Made by a program: the position numbers and the translations under genes | Shown: positions 36,107 to 44,387 of the stretch, in pieces | Numbering within the stretch: the stretch's first letter is position 1 | How the letters are laid out: the number at the start of each line of letters is the position of its first letter | Assembly: GCA_002709955.1 (NCBI GenBank) | Contig: PAQY01000022.1 | Coordinates: 1 to 64,000, forward strand | Origin: Rhodospirillaceae bacterium | Lineage (GTDB): Bacteria > Pseudomonadota > Alphaproteobacteria > UBA8366 > Aestuariispiraceae | Direction of reading: 5' to 3' | DNA: 64,000 bases | The notes under the pieces: model-generated | Database searches by the model: none | Told to the model about the DNA's origin: nothing | What the model saw: only the letters and a program-made list of their open reading frames with translations

Positions 36107-36376
36107 ATGACCAACCCTTTTAAATGAGAAATAAGCATCTAGCGCAGACAATCGCGCGTCTTTATCCGCCGCGACAATCGCCCTGCGACTTCAACTGTCC
36201 CATTTTCACCAATCGTGTCGGTATCGGAAAAGTATAGTCAGGTCGCATCCCAGCCAATTTCCGGCATTTCACGCCGCTATTAGAATTGACGGAAAATCAA
36301 ATCCGGGATCAAGCTTACCGCCAGTGATAATCTGGAATGAGCGCTGTTGCGCCGTCCTTTCTGAAAGCCACAGGCC

Positions 36377-37723
36377 ATGCCATATGATCCCTATGTCCTT
36401 GGGTCCAATCGTAAGATTGATCCGACGCGCCGCCCCTCCTCGCTGACCGAATTTCTGCCGGATGGGACCCCCAATGATGGCGATAGGGTGGAGATCGGGC
36501 CGACGGATCTGGCCTTCGCGGAATGGGCGGCACTGGGGCTGACAATACCGGATATGCCCTCGCTGCGGGACTATCGCCTGTCGCGGCTGGTGGAACAGGT
36601 GAACAAGCATGATCTGGGCGGGCTGTTGATGTTTGATCCGCTGAACATCCGCTATGCCACCGACACGACCAATATGCAGATCTGGGTGATGCATAATTTC
36701 TGCCGCGCCTGTCTGGTGCTGCCGGATGGGCATATGGCGCTGTGGGACTATACCCCGGCGCGCCATCTGTCTGCGCATCTGCCGCTGGTCAAGGAAGTGC
36801 ATCCAGGCGCCGACTTCTTCTATATGGATGCCGCCCAGCGGGCGGAAGAACGCGCCGCCCTGTTCGCGCAACAGGTCGACAGCATCGTGCGCGCCCATGC
36901 GGGCGACAACCGCCGCCTGGGCCTGGATAAAAGCGAGATTGCCACCTATTGGGCGCTGGAGAATATCGGCTTCAAAATCAGGATCGGTCAGGAAATGACC
37001 GAACATGCCCGCAAGGTGAAGAATGAGAATGAGTTGAATGCCATGCGCTGTGCGATTGCCGCCTGTGAAGCGGCCATGGCGGAAATGCAGGCAGCGGTCA
37101 TCCCCGGCATGACAGAGGTCGGTGCCTGGGCCGAACTGCAAAAGGGCAACCACATTCGTGGCGGGGAGTGGATCGAAACCCGCATCCTGTCCTCCGGCCC
37201 GCGCACCAATCCCTGGTTTCAGGAATGCGGCCCCCGGATCATGAAGGAAGGCGATATCCTGGCCTATGACACCGATATGGTCGGTCCCTATGGATATTGC
37301 GCGGACCTGTCGCGCACCTTCAAGATCGGCGACGGCAAGCCCACAGATGCAGAGCGGGAGGCCTATCAAGTCGCCTATGAGCAGATCCAGAACAATATGC
37401 AGCTTCTGAAACCCGGCGCATCCTTCAAGGAATTGATGCAGGGGGCCAAACCCCTGCCGGAGAAATTCCGGGAGCGTCGCTATAGCGTCATGTATCACGG
37501 TGTTGGCCTGTGCGACGAATATCCGGCCGTGATGTATCCGGAGGACTGGGAGTCGACGGGCTATGATGGCATGCTGGAACCTGGCATGTGTGTTTGTGTT
37601 GAGGCCTATGTCGGCGAAGTCGGTGGGACCTGTGGTGTGAAGCTGGAAGACCAGGTGGTGATCACCGAAACCGGGTTTGAAAATCTGACCAATTATCCGT
37701 TTGAGGAGCGCCTGCTGAGCTAG
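36377..37723 (+). CDS. dddP: DMSP lyase DddP (M24-fold)
   Basis: A 448-residue member of the M24 fold in which the peptidase was turned into a lyase cleaving dimethylsulfoniopropionate to dimethyl sulfide and acrylate. The metal ligands and catalytic Asp reported for Ruegeria DddP (Asp295, Asp297, Asp307, His371, Glu406, Glu421, with Asp377 catalytic) map with a constant +3 shift to Asp298, Asp300, Asp310, His374, Glu409, Glu424 and Asp380. The peptidase motif HGxGxxxHE is replaced by HGVGLCDEYP. Shared blocks such as MFDPLNIRYATDTTNMQ and ASGPRTNPWFQECGPRI support the call. The start is ATG 36377. Confidence 0.9.
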   Translation: MPYDPYVLGSNRKIDPTRRPSSLTEFLPDGTPNDGDRVEIGPTDLAFAEWAALGLTIPDMPSLRDYRLSRLVEQVNKHDLGGLLMFDPLNIRYATDTTNMQIWVMHNFCRACLVLPDGHMALWDYTPARHLSAHLPLVKEVHPGADFFYMDAAQRAEERAALFAQQVDSIVRAHAGDNRRLGLDKSEIATYWALENIGFKIRIGQEMTEHARKVKNENELNAMRCAIAACEAAMAEMQAAVIPGMTEVGAWAELQKGNHIRGGEWIETRILSSGPRTNPWFQECGPRIMKEGDILAYDTDMVGPYGYCADLSRTFKIGDGKPTDAEREAYQVAYEQIQNNMQLLKPGASFKELMQGAKPLPEKFRERRYSVMYHGVGLCDEYPAVMYPEDWESTGYDGMLEPGMCVCVEAYVGEVGGTCGVKLEDQVVITETGFENLTNYPFEERLLS

Positions 37724-37797
37724 ACCCTTGCAGAATGGCGCAACGCAGGCTGTATTGGACCCATCGTAACCGCGAATGAAGACTGTGGTCGTTTGAT

Positions 37798-38571
37798 ATG
37801 TGCCGATGGCTCGCCTATTGGGGTCCGCCCCTGTTCATGGAAGACCTGGTCACCAAACCGGATCATTCCCTTATCCATCAGAGCCTGCATGCAGCAGAGG
37901 CGAAATCTGAAACCAATGGCGATGGCTTTGGCATCGGCTGGTATGGGGAGCGGCCAGAGCCCGGCCTGTACCGTGAAATCCTGCCTGCCTGGAACGATGA
38001 TAACTTAAAGCATCTCTCCGCACAGATCAGGTCCCGACTGTTCTTTGCCCATGTTCGGGCGTCCACAGGCACCTCAACGACGCGGTCCAACTGCCACCCC
38101 TTCACCTATGGGCGCTGGTTGTTCATGCATAATGGCCAGATCGGCGGCTATGCCAAAATTCGCCGCAAGCTGGAGCAGATGCTGCCAGACTCGTTGTATT
38201 GCGGACGCCAGGGAACCACGGATTCCGAATTGATCTTCCTGCTGGCCTTGTCCCTGGGCCTGGATAACGACCCGATTGGGGCGATGCGAGAGAGCCTGTC
38301 CCTGGTAGAGCGCGAAATGACAGCAGCGGGAGTCGAAGATCCGCTGCGCTTCACCGCCGCCCTGTCCGATGGCACCCGATTGATCGCCTTCCGCTATTCC
38401 AGTGATCCCCATGCACCGACCCTGTACCATACCGGATCAGGCTCTGGCGCATTGACCGTTGTCTCAGAGCCTTTGGATACAGACCGCGCCCGCTGGACCG
38501 CCGTCCCGACCCAGCACGTGCTCAGCATCTATCAGGACGGCCGAATGACGACGGAGCCGCTCAGCCTTTGA
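37798..38571 (+). CDS. Class II glutamine amidotransferase
   Basis: A 257-residue Ntn-hydrolase glutaminase domain. The nucleophile is Cys2 (MCRWLAYWG), exposed after Met removal. Conserved parts are NGDGFGIGWYG, LFFAHVRASTG, NCHPFTYG, FMHNGQIGGY and TTDSELIF. It is of the YafJ/EgtC stand-alone type; an ergothioneine role would need EgtB/EgtD, not seen here. It lies 74 bp after dddP on the same strand but with no overlap. Its 3' end overlaps the convergent EamA gene by 11 nt. Confidence 0.88.
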   Translation: MCRWLAYWGPPLFMEDLVTKPDHSLIHQSLHAAEAKSETNGDGFGIGWYGERPEPGLYREILPAWNDDNLKHLSAQIRSRLFFAHVRASTGTSTTRSNCHPFTYGRWLFMHNGQIGGYAKIRRKLEQMLPDSLYCGRQGTTDSELIFLLALSLGLDNDPIGAMRESLSLVEREMTAAGVEDPLRFTAALSDGTRLIAFRYSSDPHAPTLYHTGSGSGALTVVSEPLDTDRARWTAVPTQHVLSIYQDGRMTTEPLSL

Positions 38572-39460
38572 CAGAGGCTTGAAGCGCGGGGCGGGGCACA
38601 GGATCTGGCGCGCTTACACGATTGCTTCGGGTGCCGACCCAGACACAGACCAGGACAATGATAACGCCCAAAAGCTGTATCTCGGTCAGCGCCTCCCCAA
38701 GCAGCACCCAGCCTAACAGGACCGCCGTGAGCGGACTGAGAAACCCAAAATTTGTTACCGCTGCCGGCCCCAATCTTTCGATCCCGCGAAACCAGAAGAA
38801 GTAGCTGAGGGCCGCGCCAATCAGGCCCAACCAGACAAAGCCAAGCGCATTCATAAGCGTCAGGGTCGGGAGCGGGGGTTCATAGATCAGCGCCAGAGGC
38901 AGAAGCAACAATCCCCCTGCGGTCAGTTGCCAGGCGACAAAGGTCAGCGCCGAAACGGGCGGATGCCATTTATGTGTCAACACGACACCAACAGCCATTG
39001 AAACCGCCCCGACAAGGGCTGCACCGGTACCAATAAAATCAATATGCGCATTGGGCCCCAACAGCAAAAGGCCCACGCCCCCAATGCCACAAACCGCGGC
39101 AACCACACCAAGCATCCGAAGCGGCGTATTTAAAATGTACCGCGACAACAGCAGAACCAAAAGGGGCTGAACAGCGCCCAATGTTGCGGCAACACCACCC
39201 GGCAATCTGTATGCGGCGACAAACAGGGCGGCCCAGAATATCGTGAAATTCAACGCCCCAAGAATGCCAACCCGCAGCAACCAGCGGGGTGATGGAATTT
39301 TGCGCGTCACCAGCATCAGCAACACTCCAGCCGGAAGCGCCCGCAACAATGCATCAGTCAATGGATACCCATCAGGAAGCATTTGTGTCGTGACGATATA
39401 CGTGCTGCCCCAGATGACGGGGGCAGAAGCGGCAAGCAATGAATCGAGCATTCTTGACAT
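38561..39460 (-). CDS. EamA/DMT-family transporter
   Basis: A 299-residue inner-membrane protein with ten predicted helices in two EamA repeats (the first from APVIWGSTYIVT, the second from AALVGAVSMAVGVV). This is the RhtA/YdcZ-type drug/metabolite exporter layout. ATG 39460 has GGAGA 6 nt upstream; the frame is open four codons further. It is divergent from a MarR gene with a palindromic operator between them, so it is probably repressed by that MarR protein and induced by its own substrate. Confidence 0.88.
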   Translation of the reverse strand: MSRMLDSLLAASAPVIWGSTYIVTTQMLPDGYPLTDALLRALPAGVLLMLVTRKIPSPRWLLRVGILGALNFTIFWAALFVAAYRLPGGVAATLGAVQPLLVLLLSRYILNTPLRMLGVVAAVCGIGGVGLLLLGPNAHIDFIGTGAALVGAVSMAVGVVLTHKWHPPVSALTFVAWQLTAGGLLLLPLALIYEPPLPTLTLMNALGFVWLGLIGAALSYFFWFRGIERLGPAAVTNFGFLSPLTAVLLGWVLLGEALTEIQLLGVIIVLVCVWVGTRSNRVSAPDPVPRPALQASVKG

Positions 39461-39473
39461 CGGTATCTCCATT

Positions 39474-39517
39474 TATCTTGACATCAAGATATTTCTATTT
39501 GCTTTGACGTCAAGATA
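39474..39517. promoter_or_regulatory. MarR-type operators between EamA and MarR genes
   Basis: A perfect palindrome TATCTTGA-CA-TCAAGATA (39474-39491) and a second related site (39500-39517, core TTGACGTCAA then GATA) lie in the 77-bp divergent gap. A third half-match (TTCTTGACATCGGTAT, 39451-39466) reaches into the EamA gene. The two-fold symmetry and spacing suit binding by the adjacent winged-helix MarR dimer, which would control both genes. Confidence 0.7.
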
Positions 39518-39537
39518 AAATTTGTTACGATATCTTT

Positions 39538-40035
39538 ATGGATCACGTGGACCGTATTCTTGCTCAATGGCAGCAGCAACGACCTGACCTGGATGTCGGG
39601 CCGATGGGCGTTATCGGTCGCATAAAGCGACTGCATGATCGGCTGTTCGAAGAACATGACCGGGTTTTCAGAATGTATGGATTGAATGGCGCAAGTTTCG
39701 ATGTCCTGGCGACCTTGCGCCGATCAGGGTCACCCTATGCCCTGACGCCAACCGAACTGATCGATTGGACAATGGTGACTTCCGGCACGATGACCAACCG
39801 ACTGGATCGTTTGGAAGAAAGCGACCTTATCGAACGGCGTCGCAATCCACAGGATGGGCGTGGATTTTTGATTGCATTGACACAAAAGGGGTTTGATCTG
39901 GTCGAAGCCGTCGTTTCAGCGCATGTTGAAAATCAACATCGCCTGATTTCAGCCCTTTCCCAGCAGGAGCAACAGGCTTTAAACGCGCTGACCCGAAAGT
40001 GGCTGACCCCTTTGGAAGAACCAACCACCGACTAG
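39538..40035 (+). CDS. MarR family transcriptional regulator
   Basis: A 165-residue winged-helix regulator. The HTH region reads FDVLATLRRSGSPYALTPTELI and VTSGTMTNRLDRLEE, and the wing has RRRNPQDGRGFLIALTQKG. The N-terminal helix is longer than usual, including GVIGRIKRLHDRLFEEHD, typical of the 160-residue MarR group. It has no Cys at the OhrR position, so it probably senses a small ligand. It is divergent from the EamA exporter gene, which is its most likely target. Confidence 0.9.
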   Translation: MDHVDRILAQWQQQRPDLDVGPMGVIGRIKRLHDRLFEEHDRVFRMYGLNGASFDVLATLRRSGSPYALTPTELIDWTMVTSGTMTNRLDRLEESDLIERRRNPQDGRGFLIALTQKGFDLVEAVVSAHVENQHRLISALSQQEQQALNALTRKWLTPLEEPTTD

Positions 40036-40058
40036 ACAGCGCGGCAACCTGCCACCAA

Positions 40059-40379
40059 TCAATGCAACCGCATCCAGGCATCGACATGACGGCTGTTGCC
40101 GGGCGTCACCAGATCATAGCGCGCGACATGGACCGAATGCAGCGAACCTTCAATCTGCTGCACCCAGAAATCCAGGAATTTATGCAATTCCGGATATTTC
40201 GGCGCGATATCCAGATGTTGCCACAGAAAGGATTGCAGGACTGCCGGGTGGTCCGGCATGTGATAGATAATCTCTGCCGTGGCGAGACGATAGCCCTTCA
40301 ACTGTTGTGACAGACCATCCTGCGGTGCCTCTGATGCGTCATACGCCGGGGAAACAGGGGTTGAAAAAGACTGAGTCAT
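40059..40379 (-). CDS. Usg family protein
   Basis: A 106-residue protein of the Usg family, named from a gene near trpF in Alphaproteobacteria; its function is unknown. The core is GYRLATAEIIYHMPDHPAVL, followed by QSFLWQHLDIAPKYPELHKF and FWVQQIEGSLHSVHVA. ATG 40379 is directly preceded by an AAGGAGA box and replaces the longer frame. It is monocistronic and convergent with the MarR gene. No trp genes are near it in this window. Confidence 0.88.
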   Translation of the reverse strand: MTQSFSTPVSPAYDASEAPQDGLSQQLKGYRLATAEIIYHMPDHPAVLQSFLWQHLDIAPKYPELHKFLDFWVQQIEGSLHSVHVARYDLVTPGNSRHVDAWMRLH

Positions 40380-40620
40380 AAACAATCTCCTTAGCAGCAA
40401 AACCGCACATCTTGGAGAGCGCCCAGGACCAATCGTCAGATCAAATTTCAAGGGCCACAGACGCATCCCTTAGACTGAAAGTCTGCCATCAATTTTCTTC
40501 GCGCTGCAATAAAAATGTTACAAATCAAAGCATTAGCAGCAATCATCTAAGAGCGCTGATAAAAATCAAAACTCCCCCTTGAAAATTTTGGCCGATTTTA
40601 ATACATCCACCGCACGAGGA

Positions 40621-40647
40621 TTGGCACTCTCATGCCAAGAGTGCCAA
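40621..40647. promoter_or_regulatory. CIRCE element upstream of groES
   Basis: TTGGCACTC-N9-GAGTGCCAA matches the HrcA operator consensus TTAGCACTC-N9-GAGTGCTAA with one symmetric change on each side. It lies 50 bp upstream of groES. A likely promoter (TTGAAA at 40579-40584 and a weak TACATC at 40602-40607) ends just before it, so HrcA would block initiation or elongation. hrcA is not in the window. Confidence 0.93.
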
Positions 40648-40697
40648 TCTTAATTACAGCGTGACAAACCTTTGTCTAAAATTGAGGAGGTTCAATC

Positions 40698-41012
40698 ATG
40701 GCATTCCGTCCCCTGCACGACCGCGTTGTTGTGCGCCGCGTAGAAGAAGACACCAAAACCGCTGGGGGCATTATCATCCCCGAAACCGCCAAGGAAAAGC
40801 CGATGCAAGGCGAAGTCATTGCCGTTGGCAATGGCCAGATTCAGGAAGACGGCAGCGTCCGCACCCTGGATGTGAAGGCGGGCGACCATGTGTTGTTCGG
40901 AAAATGGTCCGGTACGGAAGTTAAGATCGATGGGGAAGACCTGTTGATCATGAAGGAAAGCGACATTCTGGGCGTGATCGAATCCAAGGCCGCGACCAAG
41001 AAAGCCGCTTAA
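40698..41012 (+). CDS. groES: Co-chaperonin GroES
   Basis: A 104-residue heptameric lid of the GroEL chamber. The N-terminus [19 protein letters not shown] is canonical, and the mobile loop is [25 protein letters not shown] lies 8 nt upstream of ATG 40698. It is expressed with groEL and controlled by CIRCE. Confidence 0.98.
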   Translation: MAFRPLHDRVVVRRVEEDTKTAGGIIIPETAKEKPMQGEVIAVGNGQIQEDGSVRTLDVKAGDHVLFGKWSGTEVKIDGEDLLIMKESDILGVIESKAATKKAA

Positions 41013-41065
41013 ACGCGAAGGCTGCCTTTTCGGGGTCTTCCATAATCCCGTTACTGCCACATTAA

Positions 41066-42745
<1,680 letters not shown>

Positions 42746-42776
42746 GCATCACCGCTCAGCCCCGCGCTGAGACCAG

Positions 42777-42810
42777 AAAGGGCGGCCTCCTGCGGGAGCG
42801 CCGCCCTTTT
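42777..42810 (+). terminator. Rho-independent terminator after groEL
   Basis: Perfect 10-bp arms AAAGGGCGGC (42777-42786) and GCCGCCCTTT (42800-42809) are followed by T residues. The mirrored A-run on the other side lets it also serve the convergent hutD gene, whose stop is at 42813. Confidence 0.92.
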
Positions 42811-42812
42811 GC

Positions 42813-43364
42813 TTATTCGACGATGGCGAGGTGGATGGAGAGTATCGCGGTGTCACCCGGCACCGCCAGCGCGAGGCCGGGACCCGTATCCCAAATTGCG
42901 GTTTCCCCGGCGCGTATCTCCTGCTGATCCAGTTTCCCTGCCCCGGAAAGGCAATATACCGCATTCAGACCTTCGGGCGGTGACAGCGCCGTATCATCGC
43001 GCAGAACCCGAACCTCCGCCTTCACGCGCAGAGGATCGAACATAACGTTGAAATCCTGGATGGGACCAGCCAGCAATTCACTGTTGATTTCCTGATCGCC
43101 GCGAAAATCAATCGGCCTTTGGGGCAAGGCCTCAATCACAGCGCCGGTCCGGCGATCTTTCAGGCGCATCCCAACACCGGCAATCACGGTCAATATACGG
43201 TGCCGGTCCGGGAAGCTGGAAAACGGACCATCCGTGCGGACATCGGCAATGCTCAGCCGCCACAAAAAACCGTCCTCATCTTCCTTAAGGGCGATTTCCC
43301 GCGTGATCCCGCCACCATTTTTCCATGGTGTTTCCTTATAATCCTGCGCTTTGAATATTTTCAT
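42813..43364 (-). CDS. HutD family protein
   Basis: A 183-residue cupin-like HutD protein. The start KIFKAQDYKETPWKNGGGITREIA is the family signature (PWxNGGG), followed by WRLSIADVRTDGPFSSFPD and the HRILTVIAGVGM strand. HutD is linked to histidine utilisation and may bind formylglutamate, but no hut genes are here. The minus-strand start is only 10 bp from the end of the 266-bp palindromic element (43375-43640), whose edge gives the AGGG before it. Expression is therefore likely to be affected by that element. Confidence 0.88.
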   Translation of the reverse strand: MKIFKAQDYKETPWKNGGGITREIALKEDEDGFLWRLSIADVRTDGPFSSFPDRHRILTVIAGVGMRLKDRRTGAVIEALPQRPIDFRGDQEINSELLAGPIQDFNVMFDPLRVKAEVRVLRDDTALSPPEGLNAVYCLSGAGKLDQQEIRAGETAIWDTGPGLALAVPGDTAILSIHLAIVE

Positions 43365-43374
43365 GCGCGAGACC

Positions 43375-43640
43375 CTAGTGTGGTGCGCGGTTATTTGGAA
43401 TCACCAGGATCCCTTTATCGGCCTGTCGGCTAGAAGAGAGCGTGCAGGCGATGTGGTTCATCGTCAAACGCTCTCGACGCCGTCCGACGGGCCGATAAAG
43501 GGACCAAAGGCGCTGTTTGCGGCGCTTCGGGCCGCGTCGCCTTCCGCTTGCGATGCCCGGCATCGCTTCGCGAAACGCTCCTAACCGGAGCACCGCAAAC
43601 AGCGTCCTGGTCGATCCCAAATAACCGCGCACCACACTAG
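43375..43640. repeat. 266-bp nested inverted-repeat element (cruciform/MITE-like)
   Basis: The outer arms 43375-43409 and 43605-43640 are complementary over about 35 bp; the first 24 bp are perfect (CTAGTGTGGTGCGCGGTTAT then TTGG). Inside are two hairpins. The first pairs 43410-43429 with 43484-43503 (19 of 20 plus a G:T) and has inner stems 43436-43443/43469-43476 and 43449-43453/43459-43463. The second pairs 43511-43530 with 43585-43604 (18 of 20), with an inner GCGATG/CATCGC stem at 43550-43566. The whole can fold as a three-way junction. A TA dinucleotide lies inside each end. No protein is encoded. Confidence 0.9.
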
Positions 43641-43733
43641 CACAGGGTTTGTCACATTTTGTAATGAAAATCGAACCCTTGCCTTCACAGACAACAGGCC
43701 CCACTTCAAGTATCAAAACCAGGAAAGATCAGC

Positions 43734-44387
43734 ATGGCACAGAAAACGGAAAGAGACTTGGACGCCGCGCTTATCGACGCGGCAATGACGCTGTTTGCAG
43801 AACGCGGCTATGCCGCTGTTCGTTTGCAGGATATCGCAGACCGTGCCGAAATGGATTTGGGCATATTGCGCCAGCGCGTCGCCAATAAGCTGGATATCCT
43901 GAAACTGTTCCTGCGCCGCCTGGACGGCGATGTGCTGGGGGAGGATGCCGGTTTCGGGCCAGAAGAAACGGTGCGCGATCGTTTGTTCGATCTGTTGATG
44001 CGGCGCTTCGATGCGCTGACTCCCTATCGCCCCGCCTTGCAGGCTGTCATGCGCGATCTGCGCAGGGATCCTGCCGCGCTTGTATGCCTTGCGCCCCATG
44101 GCATGACGGCATTGGGCTGGTATCTTGAAGCTGCGGGCACTTCTGCCGATGGACTGACAGGCGCGATGCGGATCAAGGGATTGAGTGTCGTCTGGCTGCA
44201 CTGTTTGCGGATCTGGGAAAAGGATGACAGCGACGATCTGGCAAAAACCATGAAGGCCCTGGACAAAGCACTGAGCCAGGCGGAGCGCGTCGCAACCTGG
44301 ATGCAATCAAGCCCGCTTCACCGATCCGCCCGTAACCGTCCCGACCATGATGCCGAGGCAGACCCGTCACTGGGCACGCAGCCATGA
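43734..44387 (+). CDS. TetR family transcriptional regulator
   Basis: A 217-residue TetR-type regulator. The N-terminal HTH is ALIDAAMTLFAERGYAAVRL, then QDIADRAEMDLGILRQRVAN and KLDILKLFLRR. The C-terminal ligand domain (about 60-190) is helical and contains VWLHCLRIWEKDDSDD. Its direct target is not evident; the 266-bp palindromic element lies 93 bp upstream. Its 3' end overlaps the convergent AsmA gene by 21 nt. Confidence 0.85.
   Translation: MAQKTERDLDAALIDAAMTLFAERGYAAVRLQDIADRAEMDLGILRQRVANKLDILKLFLRRLDGDVLGEDAGFGPEETVRDRLFDLLMRRFDALTPYRPALQAVMRDLRRDPAALVCLAPHGMTALGWYLEAAGTSADGLTGAMRIKGLSVVWLHCLRIWEKDDSDDLAKTMKALDKALSQAERVATWMQSSPLHRSARNRPDHDAEADPSLGTQP

Noticed and set aside
34379-36127. 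582-codon plus-strand frame opposite the DMGDH-like gene
   Set aside because: Shadow of the GC-biased codons of the real gene; the product is a His/Gln/Arg-rich sequence without motifs.
36269-37498. 409-codon minus-strand frame opposite dddP
   Set aside because: It mirrors the codon positions of a gene with complete catalytic motifs; its own product has no recognisable domain.
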